A stretch of DNA of 64,000 bases, taken from positions 1-64,000 of the forward strand of contig NZ_RJUA01000001.1 of assembly GCF_024343575.1 (NCBI RefSeq), in the 5' to 3' direction. Made by a program: the position numbers and the translations under genes. Below, piece after piece: positions 1 to 10,200 of the stretch. The notes under the pieces were generated by a model. The model was not told the origin of the DNA. It worked only from the letters and a program-made list of their open reading frames with translations, and ran no database searches. Every line of letters starts with the position of its first letter. Position 1 is the stretch's first letter. The DNA is from Lacihabitans sp. LS3-19. Lineage in GTDB: Bacteria > Bacteroidota > Bacteroidia > Cytophagales > Spirosomataceae.

Positions 1-404
<404 letters not shown>

Positions 405-450
405 AATATCTACTAACAGAAAGATCTCCCAACTTCGTGTTTCGTCTCTA

Positions 451-472
451 TCTCCAATAAGTTAATGAACTT
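451..472 (-). promoter_or_regulatory. possible boxA-like antitermination site in the rRNA leader
   Basis: On the minus strand the leader, some 50-70 nt before mature 16S, carries AGTTCATTAACTTATTGGAGA. It resembles the boxA-like segment often seen just before 16S in Bacteroidota. The match is from memory and only approximate. Confidence 0.35.
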
Positions 473-549
473 TATCCCACCGTAGTGAGCTCGTTGCCTT
501 TTCAAGCTTTCCCTTCTAAACTCTTAATCCTTCTCGTTTAATCGGGGTG

Positions 550-580
550 CAAAGGTAACAACCTTTTTTTATTTCCCAAA
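550..580 (-). promoter_or_regulatory. rRNA promoter P1 (proximal), Bacteroidota type
   Basis: Minus strand: TTTG at 580-577, a 19-nt spacer, then TACCTTTG at 557-550. This is an exact fit to the Bacteroidota sigma-A consensus TTTG-N19-TAnnTTTG. It would start transcription around 540-545, about 140 nt before mature 16S. Confidence 0.85.
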
Positions 581-665
581 TTTTTATCGAAAAAAATTTA
601 TTTATTTTTAATGTACTTTATCCCAACTAACTCTCCTATTTCTTCTCTCTCGCCGTTTGGGAGTG

Positions 666-698
666 CAAAGGTAGCACTTCTTTTTCCCCTTTTCCAAA
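666..698 (-). promoter_or_regulatory. rRNA promoter P2 (distal), Bacteroidota type
   Basis: Minus strand: TTTG at 698-695, a 21-nt spacer, then TACCTTTG at 673-666. It has the same -7 element as P1 and a shared downstream stretch (complement of ACTTTATCCCA near 468-478 and 614-624), as if promoter and early leader had been duplicated. The spacer is two bases longer than ideal. Confidence 0.7.
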
Positions 699-1174
699 TT
701 TTATTTTATATGCCTTTTTATCCACTTCCCCTAATCCTCTGCTTTTCAGTATCTTCTTGTTTCTTCCCAATTAAACTTCTTCTTTTTGTCCTGTTTATTT
801 ATCCGATTGTTATATCTAATTGGATACTGATTTCGGTCTGAAAAGTTTGCGGGGATATAAATATTAGCGTTGGGTAATGTTTGTGATGACAGAAACTTTG
901 GCGGGGGAAAGCGTGAGGGATAGTAGTGGAGCTCTTTGTGGCCTGGCCGTGGCCGGACACAAAAGCGGGAAAATAATTGAGCATGAAAATGCTAAGATTA
1001 CGAGCATAGCTCTGCACGACCCTCCACCCAAGGCAAAAAGCTGAAATTTTAAAACAAAGGTGTTGGGTGTAGGGGCACGCCCTAAAGTATAATAGAAAGT
1101 TTATTACTCGAAAGTATTAAAATTTAAAATATTCTGAAATATGTCAATACTAATTTTTGAAGGAAATTAAATCA
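699..1174. other. non-coding spacer with a GC-rich structured element
   Basis: No convincing gene lies between the rRNA promoters and the end of rnc; short open frames here look accidental. From about 905 to 1040 the base composition rises sharply. A hairpin can be drawn at 936-962, with TTGTG pairing with CACAA and an inner GGCC/GGCC stem. The start of the block (GCGTGAGGGATAGTAGTGG) resembles a GC-rich motif I recall from Bacteroidota rRNA flanks, but I cannot confirm that here. Confidence 0.4.
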
Positions 1175-1906
1175 CTAGATACTTAATATCTCGCAGGCTC
1201 TTCTTGAGGCATCTTGTTCGGCTTTCTTTTTATTCCAGCCACTTCCAGAACTGATCACTTTAGCATCGACCAAAACTTGGGCAATGAACTCCTTGCTATG
1301 GTTCTTGCCTTTTTCTTCTACTATAAGGAATTCGACTTTACGACCATCTGCCTGTGCCCAGCTTAAAATAGTTGATTTGTAATTGGTATTGTTGGATATT
1401 ACTTCGTCTAAATCGAAGTGGTTTGAGAGTAATTTATTAACAATGAATTTTTTTGTAAAAGCAAAACCCTTGTCAAGATAGATAGCTCCAATCAGAGCCT
1501 CCATTGCATCACCGAACATGGAGGTCCGATGAAAGTTGCGTTGGCCGTCAAATTCTATCAGTTTATCAAGTCCAAATCTTCTGGCTACTACATTTAATGA
1601 TTCTCTATTAACGATCCTTGAGCGGATTTCTGTTAGGAATCCTTCATCTTTAAAAGGATATTTTTTGAACAAATATTCTGCTACCACCATGCCTAATACT
1701 GCATCGCCCAAAAACTCAAGTCTTTCGTTGGATTCTTTGAAATTATTGAAACCGTTATGTTTGGAAGCTGATGTATGCCTAAAAGCTAATTGATAAAGCA
1801 AATTGTTTTTAGGCTTAGAGCCTATTATTTGCTCAATCGACTTCCTGAACTCTTTTTGCTTTACATCTTTATTTAAAAAGCCTAAAAATGTTTTTCCAAT
1901 TTCCAT
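1175..1906 (-). CDS. rnc: ribonuclease III
   Basis: This double-strand-specific endoribonuclease processes rRNA precursors and structured mRNAs in the cytoplasm. The 243-residue protein carries the RNase III signature NERLEFLGDAVLG at residues 60-72, and its second catalytic segment GDAMEALIGAIYLD (132-145) supplies Asp133 and Glu136. A double-stranded-RNA-binding domain follows at about 174-242, ending in the typical KKKAEQDASRRA. The length is normal for Bacteroidota. It follows fabF by 33 nt on the same strand, giving the acpP-fabF-rnc order common in this phylum, so it is probably co-transcribed with fatty-acid genes. Confidence 0.96.
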   Translation of the reverse strand: MEIGKTFLGFLNKDVKQKEFRKSIEQIIGSKPKNNLLYQLAFRHTSASKHNGFNNFKESNERLEFLGDAVLGMVVAEYLFKKYPFKDEGFLTEIRSRIVNRESLNVVARRFGLDKLIEFDGQRNFHRTSMFGDAMEALIGAIYLDKGFAFTKKFIVNKLLSNHFDLDEVISNNTNYKSTILSWAQADGRKVEFLIVEEKGKNHSKEFIAQVLVDAKVISSGSGWNKKKAEQDASRRACEILSI

Positions 1907-1939
1907 TAAAATATATTTAACATGGCTGATGTGGGCTTT

Positions 1940-3187
1940 TTATACTTTTTTGAAAATAAGAGTGGCATTGTGGCCACCAAAACCAAAGCAGTTACTTAAT
2001 ACTACATCTATTTTTTTTGATTTGGCAACATTTGGCGTTAAGTCTATTCTTGGATCTATAGTCTCGTCAACATTGAATAGATTAATAGTCGGTGGCACCA
2101 TTTGATGTTTGATAGCCAAAATACCTGCTACTGACTCAACAGCTCCTGCACCTCCTAATAAATGGCCAGTCATTGATTTTGTAGAACTTATTGATACTTT
2201 AAATGCGTGATCCCCAAACAATTGCTCAATAGCTTTAATTTCTTGTGGATCTCCAAGCGGAGTTGAAGTTCCATGGGTATTGATATAGTCTACTTCTTCT
2301 GGTGCTATTTGAGCATCTTCGAGAGCGTCTTTCATAGAAAGATAAGCACCGTAGCCTTCAGGATGTGGTGCAGTGATGTGATAGGCATCTGAAGAAAAAC
2401 CTCCACCGATTAACTCACAGTAAATATTTGCTCCCCTCGCTTTAGCATGTTCGTACTCTTCTAAGACTATAGCTCCTCCGCCCTCTCCCAACACAAAACC
2501 GTCACGGTCTTGATCATAAGGTCTAGAGGCAGTCTTTGGATCGTCGTTTCTTTCAGAAAGTGCTTTTAAGGCATTAAAACCTCCAATGCCTGCTTGAGCA
2601 ACAGTGGCTTCAGAACCACCAGAGATACAAGCGGTGATTCTACCTAAACGAATATAGTTGAATGCGTCTATAATTGCATTGTTAGCAGATGAACAAGCTG
2701 AAACAGTTACGTAGTTTGGCCCACGGAAACCGTGTCTAATTGATATTTGGCCGGAAACGCTATCAGCGATCATTTTTGGTATAAAGAATGGATTGAACCT
2801 TGGTGTTCCATTACCTTGAGCAAAAGATATCATTTCGTCTTCGAAGGTTTTTAAGCCTCCAATACCAGAACCCCAGATTACACCGACTTTATTTAAATCG
2901 ACATTCTCTTCAGAAAGGCCAGAATCCACAATAGCCTGATCAGCTATGACTACGCCAAACTGGGTAAATAAGTCCATTTTTCGAGCGTCTTGTCTCGGGA
3001 TAAAGTCTGTTACTTCAAAGTTTTTAACTTCACAAGCAAATCTTGTTTTGAAATTTGTGGCATCAAATCGTGTGATAAAATCGCATCCGCTTACACCATT
3101 TGACAATCCATTCCAAAACTCCTCAACAGTATTACCAATAGGTGTTAAGGCACCCAATCCAGTAACGACAACTCTTTTTAATGTCAT
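1940..3187 (-). CDS. fabF: beta-ketoacyl-ACP synthase II
   Basis: This enzyme condenses malonyl-ACP with acyl-ACP during fatty-acid chain elongation. The 415-residue protein has the full thiolase-fold layout. The nucleophile is Cys165 in VSACSS, His305 is in INTHGTSTPLGD, Lys337 in STKS and His342 in MTGHLLGGAGA; the glycine-rich GFGGHNATL lies near the C-terminus. The start at 3187 gives the canonical N-terminus MTLKRVVVTGLGALTP. It lies 92 nt downstream of acpP, its carrier-protein partner, and upstream of rnc on the same strand. Confidence 0.96.
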   Translation of the reverse strand: MTLKRVVVTGLGALTPIGNTVEEFWNGLSNGVSGCDFITRFDATNFKTRFACEVKNFEVTDFIPRQDARKMDLFTQFGVVIADQAIVDSGLSEENVDLNKVGVIWGSGIGGLKTFEDEMISFAQGNGTPRFNPFFIPKMIADSVSGQISIRHGFRGPNYVTVSACSSANNAIIDAFNYIRLGRITACISGGSEATVAQAGIGGFNALKALSERNDDPKTASRPYDQDRDGFVLGEGGGAIVLEEYEHAKARGANIYCELIGGGFSSDAYHITAPHPEGYGAYLSMKDALEDAQIAPEEVDYINTHGTSTPLGDPQEIKAIEQLFGDHAFKVSISSTKSMTGHLLGGAGAVESVAGILAIKHQMVPPTINLFNVDETIDPRIDLTPNVAKSKKIDVVLSNCFGFGGHNATLIFKKV

Positions 3188-3279
3188 ATTTGTTTTAAAA
3201 TTAAAAATTCAATATCCTATTGAAAATGCAAATTAACATTTAACAATTGAATATTGAACTTTATTGAAAGAGAAAATAA

Positions 3280-3516
3280 TTATTTAGCGTTTTCTTCTAA
3301 ATAAGTTACCGCTTGACCTACAGTCTGAATGTTTTCAGCTTGGTCATCAGGAATAGAAACATTAAACTCTTTTTCAAATTCCATTATTAACTCGACAGTA
3401 TCAAGCGAATCCGCTCCAAGGTCGTTAGTAAATGAGGCTTCGGCTGTAACTTCAGATTCGTCAACGCCAAGCTTCTCAACAATAATTTTCTTTACTTTAG
3501 ATGCTATATCAGACAT
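3280..3516 (-). CDS. acpP: acyl carrier protein
   Basis: This small acidic protein carries growing fatty acyl chains on a phosphopantetheine arm. Of the possible starts I chose the ATG at 3516, which gives 78 residues ([10 protein letters not shown]...), the normal size. A longer open frame reaching 3675 would add an unrelated basic N-terminus and overlap the divergent kdsA start. Ser37 in the motif GADSLD is the attachment site. The protein is rich in Asp/Glu and ends EENAK. It is the first gene of acpP-fabF-rnc, and its promoter must lie in the 130 bp shared with divergent kdsA. Confidence 0.96.
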   Translation of the reverse strand: MSDIASKVKKIIVEKLGVDESEVTAEASFTNDLGADSLDTVELIMEFEKEFNVSIPDDQAENIQTVGQAVTYLEENAK

Positions 3517-3646
3517 TTTAAAAATGTATTTTGGTGAAAAACAATGCAAAGAAATGGATTTTATGTGAAACCAACAAAACGAATCAATTTTTTTTGATTG
3601 GAAGTTTGTTCGGATATTTACAAAAAAATTAAAATAATAATCAAAA

Positions 3647-4462
3647 ATGACGCTTAAACTAGATAAAATAGCCAAATACGATAAAGATAATTTTTTCTTA
3701 TTAGCAGGTCCATGTGCAATAGAAGACAGAGAATTGGCTTTAACAATCGCGGAAAAGATAAATAACTTGTGCGTGAAATTTCAGATTCCATATATATTCA
3801 AAGGAAGTTATAGAAAAGCAAATAGAACAAAAGCGGACAGCTTTACGGGAATTGGAGATGAAAAAGCTTTGAAAATACTAGAAGAGGTTGGAAAGACATT
3901 TGATATACCAACAGTAACTGATATCCATGAAACCAAAGAGGCGGAATTGGCTGCAGCTTACGTCGATGTTTTACAAATACCAGCATTTTTGTGTAGACAA
4001 ACCGAGCTTTTAGAAGCCGCTGCCAAAACAGGAAAGGCGGTAAATATAAAAAAAGGTCAATTCCTTTCGGGTGCTTCAATGGGTTTTGCTATAGAAAAGA
4101 TAAAATCTGTGAACCCAAATGTGCAAGGAATGTTGACTGACAGAGGGAACAGTTTTGGATATTCAGATTTAGTGGTTGATTATAGAAATCTTGTAGATAT
4201 GCGGGAGTTTGGCTCTCCGGTGGTTATGGATTGTACTCATTCGCTTCAAAAGCCCAACCAAACGTCTGGTGTAACTGGCGGAAATCCTAAAATGATAGGT
4301 ACTATTGCTAAAGCAGCTATTGCGGTAGGGGCTGACGGTTTATTTTTAGAAACCCATCCTGACCCTGCAAACGCAAAGTCGGATGGAGCAAATATGCTAC
4401 ATTTAAATAATATGGAACAACTTTTGGTGGAATTGGTAAGAATAAGAGAGGCGATCGTTTAA
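3647..4462 (+). CDS. kdsA: 3-deoxy-8-phosphooctulonate (KDO-8-P) synthase
   Basis: The enzyme condenses phosphoenolpyruvate with arabinose-5-phosphate to make KDO-8-phosphate for lipopolysaccharide inner core. The 271-residue TIM barrel shows [10 protein letters not shown] (18-27), the substrate loop [18 protein letters not shown], and late-barrel [21 protein letters not shown] and LETHPDP. Cys23 sits where metal-dependent KDO-8-P synthases have their metal-binding cysteine and metal-independent ones have asparagine, so this copy is probably the metal-dependent type (inference from family knowledge). It is divergent from acpP, and the peptidase gene starts 45 nt downstream. Confidence 0.95.
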   Translation: MTLKLDKIAKYDKDNFFLLAGPCAIEDRELALTIAEKINNLCVKFQIPYIFKGSYRKANRTKADSFTGIGDEKALKILEEVGKTFDIPTVTDIHETKEAELAAAYVDVLQIPAFLCRQTELLEAAAKTGKAVNIKKGQFLSGASMGFAIEKIKSVNPNVQGMLTDRGNSFGYSDLVVDYRNLVDMREFGSPVVMDCTHSLQKPNQTSGVTGGNPKMIGTIAKAAIAVGADGLFLETHPDPANAKSDGANMLHLNNMEQLLVELVRIREAIV

Positions 4463-4507
4463 ATTGGTTTTTCTTTGGATCTGGATTAAATCCTTAATTT
4501 TACAACA

Positions 4508-5737
4508 ATGAGAATTTTTATTGGTTTGTTTTTATTTGTCCTTTTTTTGGGTTGCAAAAAAACGATTATACCTTTAAAAACAAATTCTAAAAACTATTAT
4601 GCAGAAATAGTTGACACCAAATCTCGAGAAATTAGGTTTCAAGAGAGAAAAGAATTTAGCACACCTCAAAATGTATCTGCAAGCAATAAATTTGATGGTG
4701 CAAGGCTAAATAATTTTAGCCCAATAAATGACTCTACTTTTTTGGTAGAAAGCTATCCGGAAAACGAACCGATAAATCCAAGCCCTTGGTATTCATTTAA
4801 AATATGGTCTAATACCCCTAAAAAAATCTATTTGGTGTTCGACTATGGAAAATCTAAACATAGATACTTACCCAAAATTAGTGCCGATGGCAAAGGTTGG
4901 GTTAAAATTGACTCAAGTGCCTTGGGTAAATATGAAAACAAAGAAATTTTAAGATTAAATATTAGTTCAGATACAACATGGGTTTCAGCTCAGGAGCTTT
5001 TTACTGCAAAAGAATTAAATAATTGGCTAGATGAATTAAAAGCAGAAAATGACAATATTAATATAGGAAACGCAGGGCTTAGTACTCAAAAAAGAGACAT
5101 TAAATATTTTGAAATAAGCGAAAAGTCAAATAAAAAAAAGAATTTAATAGTACTATTTAGTAGACAACACCCACCAGAAGTGACGGGGCAATTTGCCCTC
5201 AAGGCTTTTATTGATGGCTTGTTGGTTCCCAGCGAAACAAAAAGCAGCTTTTTTGAAAAATATAATGTGTTGGTATTTCCGATGCTAAACCCTGACGGGG
5301 TAGCTCTTGGCCATTGGCGACACAATGTTGGTGGAATAGATTTGAATAGGGATTGGGCATTATATAATCAACCTGAGACGAGAGCCATTAATGATTTTGT
5401 AAATAATTATATTAAATCAACAAAAAACAGAGTAGTAATGGGTATTGACTTTCATTCTACTTTTGACGACGTATATTACACAAATCTAAGTGACTCCATT
5501 TCGGTTTTGCCAAATTTTACTAATACTTGGCTAAAATCAATACAAGATGGATTGATTGGATACAAACCCAAAATCGCACCTTCGAAACTTGGTCAACCTG
5601 TATCTAAGAACTGGTTTTTTGTAAATTTTAATGCCGTGGGAATTACCTATGAAATTGGTGATGACACACCGAGGGATTTTATTGAAGAGAAAGGCAAATT
5701 GTCAGCCATGAAAATGATGGAGATACTTTTGAAATAA
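4508..5737 (+). CDS. exported M14-family zinc carboxypeptidase, probable lipoprotein
   Basis: A predicted zinc metallopeptidase that removes C-terminal residues from peptides. The N-terminus is a short hydrophobic signal ending LFLGC (Cys16), a good lipobox. The catalytic layout of the M14 family is visible late in the chain. Zinc ligands are His221 and Glu224 in RQHPPEVTG, followed by HNVGGIDLNRDW (272-283; Arg281 likely binds substrate), the third ligand His316 in GIDFHST, and the general base Glu382 in TYEIGDD. The first 200 residues probably form the N-terminal beta-sandwich seen in cytosolic-carboxypeptidase-like members. A bidirectional terminator follows. Confidence 0.85.
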   Translation: MRIFIGLFLFVLFLGCKKTIIPLKTNSKNYYAEIVDTKSREIRFQERKEFSTPQNVSASNKFDGARLNNFSPINDSTFLVESYPENEPINPSPWYSFKIWSNTPKKIYLVFDYGKSKHRYLPKISADGKGWVKIDSSALGKYENKEILRLNISSDTTWVSAQELFTAKELNNWLDELKAENDNINIGNAGLSTQKRDIKYFEISEKSNKKKNLIVLFSRQHPPEVTGQFALKAFIDGLLVPSETKSSFFEKYNVLVFPMLNPDGVALGHWRHNVGGIDLNRDWALYNQPETRAINDFVNNYIKSTKNRVVMGIDFHSTFDDVYYTNLSDSISVLPNFTNTWLKSIQDGLIGYKPKIAPSKLGQPVSKNWFFVNFNAVGITYEIGDDTPRDFIEEKGKLSAMKMMEILLK

Positions 5738-5750
5738 TACGAAAAAAGAT

Positions 5751-5787
5751 AAAAGCCCTTCTGAAATTAATCAAAAGGGCTTTTTTT
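5751..5787. terminator. bidirectional intrinsic terminator
   Basis: The stem AAAAGCCCTT pairs with AAGGGCTTTT across a short AT-rich loop, with T-runs on both sides. It separates the plus-strand carboxypeptidase gene from the minus-strand susD-like gene that converges on it. Confidence 0.85.
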
Positions 5788-5808
5788 GAAAAAACCTCTA
5801 GTAAAATT

Positions 5809-7212
5809 TTACTTGTTCACTTCTGTGATAGCAAAAATACCAGCATCCTGTGGAGCATTGGTATTTGCACTTAACTCTGACTGAGCCACTACAAATCTTT
5901 GAGGGTATTGAGCGATAGTCGGAGAATTATAAGGAGGAAGAACGGCAATGTCCTTTTCTTTAGCTCCTAACCTTCTTAAATCATCAAAAGCTAGAAGGCC
6001 TGTAAAACCAGATACATATCTTTCCTCAATAATTTCACGTAAAAGAGCCCTAACTGGGTCAAGATTGTCAACGTTTTCAATTCCTCCTTTATCAAAGTCT
6101 GATAATTCATAGGCATCGTATTTTAGCTCATTGGTTGCATTCAATTTAGTAAATGCTTTTCCACTTGCTAAATGAGCTCTAAGCTTATTTAACTGAACCA
6201 AGCCATCTGCTGTTTTACCTGTCCTTACAGCTGTTTCGGCTAAAATGAGCAAGTTTTCTTCATAACCAACTAAGGTGATTGGAGTACTAGCCGCAGCTAT
6301 TCCTTTATTATTTGAAGCTGAGTTACCATCAAACTTGTAATATGCTAAACGTGCCCCTTCAGCCGTTTTGGCATTATTGCGGCTGCCAGATAATAGGTTA
6401 TCAAGATGAGAACCATTAAATCCCCAATATCCTCCTCTCTCGTTTATCATTTTGTAGTTTAAATTCAAGCTACCATTTCCGATATTAGGTGGTGTAAATG
6501 CCAAAGCTTCGGAGGTAGAAGAAATACCTAAAAGTGCTTGCTGATTGGCTTTATCGTATTCCTTGGTATAAATGTAGAATCTAGCCTTAAGCGTATGAGC
6601 TACTTTACTCCATTTTGTTACATTGCCTGCTAACATTAAATCTTCAGGAATAGCAGAGCTTGTTGAAGCCCCTAAGTCGGCAATAGCCTCGTCTAAAAGA
6701 GTTTGTAACCCAGCAAATACAGATTTTTGAGAATCAAATTTTGGGTCTGAGATTTCATCGTTTGATATCTCAGAAAACGGCACATCGCCAAATAAACTAG
6801 CTACTGTACCCAAAGCATTGGCTTCCAGCACCTTAGTAATTCCAGAATATTGCTTTGCTTTAGGACTAGACTTGGTTTGTTCTCTTAAAACGCGAGCTTG
6901 TTTAACAACTCCTTGGTAAGCATTCTCCCAGATACCATTGGTTTCTTCAGCCGAAAGGTTATACTCGTATATACTTTTGTATAATAGAATAAGACCTTTA
7001 GTTTGTCCAGACCACATCCCACCAATTCGTGTTTGATGACCTGCTTGAACAGAAATATCAGCAAGTTCTATTCCTTTCAATAAAAGAACACCTGCCTCAA
7101 ACGAATCAGAAGATATCTCGTTTGGATTATTATTGATTCCATCTACTAAGCTTTCGCAACTAATTGTTGTGAAAAACATCAGAGACAGCACTATATATTT
7201 TATCTTTTTCAT
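5809..7212 (-). CDS. SusD/RagB-like outer-membrane lipoprotein
   Basis: Surface glycan- or peptide-binding partner of a SusC-type channel. The 467-residue protein starts with a lipoprotein signal ending TTISC (Cys19), followed by NNNPNEI, typical of the SusD-like family with TPR-type helices. The C-terminal region has the LLREIIEERYVSGFTG stretch found in SusD proteins. The gene lies 17 nt downstream of the susC-like gene on the same strand, the usual pairing. The substrate cannot be read from the sequence, and no glycoside hydrolase is adjacent, so a peptide or other small-polymer substrate is as likely as a glycan. Confidence 0.93.
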   Translation of the reverse strand: MKKIKYIVLSLMFFTTISCESLVDGINNNPNEISSDSFEAGVLLLKGIELADISVQAGHQTRIGGMWSGQTKGLILLYKSIYEYNLSAEETNGIWENAYQGVVKQARVLREQTKSSPKAKQYSGITKVLEANALGTVASLFGDVPFSEISNDEISDPKFDSQKSVFAGLQTLLDEAIADLGASTSSAIPEDLMLAGNVTKWSKVAHTLKARFYIYTKEYDKANQQALLGISSTSEALAFTPPNIGNGSLNLNYKMINERGGYWGFNGSHLDNLLSGSRNNAKTAEGARLAYYKFDGNSASNNKGIAAASTPITLVGYEENLLILAETAVRTGKTADGLVQLNKLRAHLASGKAFTKLNATNELKYDAYELSDFDKGGIENVDNLDPVRALLREIIEERYVSGFTGLLAFDDLRRLGAKEKDIAVLPPYNSPTIAQYPQRFVVAQSELSANTNAPQDAGIFAITEVNK

Positions 7213-7229
7213 TTTATTCTTTTTAGATT

Positions 7230-10200
7230 TTAGAAATTAAGTTTTGCAGTGAAAACCCACGAACGTGTACTTGGATTAGTAAAATATTCAATACCGAATC
7301 CATTATCAACACCCGATTGATTAACTTCTGGATCTATACCTTTGATTTTTGTCCAAAGAAGTAGGTTTCTGCCCGAAACTGAGAAGTCAACAGAATTAAA
7401 CTTCGTAGCTTTTCTGAATTTCTCTCCTCCGAAATTGTATCCCATTGAGATCTCACGAAGACGTGTCCAGCTACCATCTGCTATCGAAAATTCATTTATT
7501 GCAGAACCACCAAGACCTCCACCTAGTGTAGTATACCATGACTCATCTAAAAGCACATCTCCTCCACCATAATTATAAATATTTCCACGTACCGTAGTTC
7601 CTGACGTAAAGGTTTTTCCAGCAGAGTTTTTGAGGTCTTTTGTTAAAGTAACTTCATGACCTGTATCTTCATAAGTTCCGAAACTGTTCAAGACAAATCT
7701 TGTTCTTTCTGCAAAGTCTCCTCCTTGGAATCTTTCAAATAAGATATTAAAGCTTAGTTTCTTGAAATATCCTCTAAAACCTAAGCCTCCTCTCCAATCC
7801 GGGTTTGGATTTCCTATAATTCCTTGTTGAGGGTCTAAAGTTGGGAATCCATTAGCGTCAAGCTTCAAGCTACCGTCTTCATTCCTTGCGGCTCTACTTC
7901 CAAACAAAATTCCCAATGGCTGTCCTACGATAGCATTGGATGTAATCGATTGATCAGTTAAAGCCACTCTATCAACTCCCGCTAAATCTAAAACCTTGTT
8001 TTGGTTATTGTTCCAGTTTCCGTAAATATCAAATCCATAGTTTGCTTTGGCTAAGATTTTATATCCAAAATCAAGCTCTAGTCCTTTATTTTCCATTCTA
8101 CCAGCATTGGCATATTTAGAAAGGAAACCAGATGTAGGAGATAAGTTTACGGCAAGTAAGATATCCTTGATTTCGTTTCTATAATAGGTCAATCCTAAAT
8201 TTAGACGATCTTTAAAGAATCTTAAATCAGTACCAATTTCAAATTCAGTTTTGATTTCTGGTTTCAAATTAGCATTTCCTTGGTCATCATTTAATCTAAA
8301 ACCTCCTCCAAACTCGTTTATGTCAAGTGCGTCGTCGTAAGTAGAATAAGTAAAGGTTTCATAAGTAGTACCAAATTTATATGCTGTAGGCTGAACTCCT
8401 ACCTGACCATATGACAACCTTAACTTACCGAAAGAGAAAATATCATTTGTGATATTTTTAAGATTTGAAAACTGCCAAGCCAAGTCCGTAGAAGGATAAA
8501 AATATGTACCACTGATAGTGGAAGCAGCCTCTTGCGTACCTGATATATTCAAAAATAACTGTTTGAATATATCAAATGACAAAATCGAATACAATCTGTT
8601 TGAACGAATATGATTGGTGTTATTTGATACTTCAAATGGAGCAACTCCATTGTTAAAGTTTTGAAGGTCACTATTTACCAAGAAATTTTGCGTAGCTGCA
8701 TATAGGCTATTTCTATTTCTATCATTGATGTTATATCCTAAAGTAGCATTAAGACCAATTTTATCAGGAACTAAGTTTGGAAAATCAGCTCTAGCTATCG
8801 CATCCAAATTAATTTCGGAATTAATAAAATTCTCATTATCTAATCTACCATTATTAAAACTTGCTGAACCGATTGGAGAGAAATAAACTCTTTTATCAAC
8901 ATATGTATCAATTCCGCCCCTAAAGTCTAATTGCAACCAACTTACTGGATTTATGTTAAGGTTGGAGTTAGCATTAAATCTGTTTACAGCGGTTGTCGCT
9001 TTTTGTTCGTAAATAGTCCACAACGGGTTGTTATATGTAGGGTTAATATTATTTCCTAAATATCTTCTATAACTTCTTTGTCTTCCCAAAGTAGCTACAC
9101 CAGCTTTATCAAAATATGTGCCTTTATAGGCTGACATATCAAAATCAGCAGGCTGTCTTAACAATCCCAAATAAAGTCCAGCAGTATTGGAGTTTTGTTG
9201 AATTCTGTTGCTATTTGTAAAAATATAGTTAGCCTTTGTAGTAAGGTTTACTTTATTATTGAAAAACGTTTGATTATTGAATCTCATCGAAAAACGATCA
9301 TAATCACTATTTTTAACAATACCTTTTTGGCTTAAATACCCTAAACTAAAAAAATTAGTGGTTTTACCGCTACCTCCAGATATCGTAAGGTTTTGATCTA
9401 GATAAGAACCCGTTTGAAATACCTGATCGAAATTGCTATTAACAAAAAGTTCTTTGGAATTTTTAGTGGTAATTGGGTAAATAGTTTGACCATTGTCCCC
9501 CAAAAAATATTCTCCAGTAGTGTTGAAAATATCAGCTCCTCCAGCTCTATTGGCAATTTTATCTCCCCATGAATTTGTCGCTGTTGGGCTGTATTTCCCC
9601 GCAGAACCCTGTCCATAAACAGTTTGCATTGGATGCTTTCTGTTTATTTCATCCATTGAGTAAGCTGCAGAGTAACTAATTTTCATTTTTTGATTCAACT
9701 TGCCTTGTTTTGTTGTAATAACCAAAACCCCATTTGCAGCTCTCGAACCCCAAAGAGCAGCCGCAGAAGCACCTTTAAGAATTTGAGTTGATTCGATATC
9801 TTCAGGATTTAAGTCATTTAAACGAGATTGCTGAGAAACTCCTCCAGATCTTGAACTTCCAGATCCATACAAGTTATCGTTTGACAATGGCACGCCGTCT
9901 ACAATTACCAATGGCTGAGTATTCCCTCCAATAGTATTTGCCCCACGGATTTGAATATTCGTACCAGCACCTGGATCACCATTTGAGCGAGCGATTTTCA
10001 CACCCGAAGCTTTACCAGCCAGACTATTTAAAATGTTTGCTTCGCCGCTACTCTTTATAGCATCTGAAGAAACACTAGAAGACGTGGAGCCTGACCTATC
10101 TCTTTTGGTTTTAAAACCCAAAGCATTTACTACAACCTCTTGAAGGTTTGTTACATCGCTACTTAGTTTTACATCTATAAAACTTTGGGCACCTATAGTA

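Noticed and set aside
611-1017. Short open frames (76 and 72 residues) in the rRNA leader and spacer
   Set aside because: They overlap promoter P2 or the GC-rich structured element, have low-complexity composition and no homology I can recognise.
3517-3675. N-terminal extension of the acyl carrier protein to 131 residues
   Set aside because: The extension is basic and unlike any carrier protein, and overlaps the divergent kdsA start; the ATG at 3516 gives the standard 78 residues.
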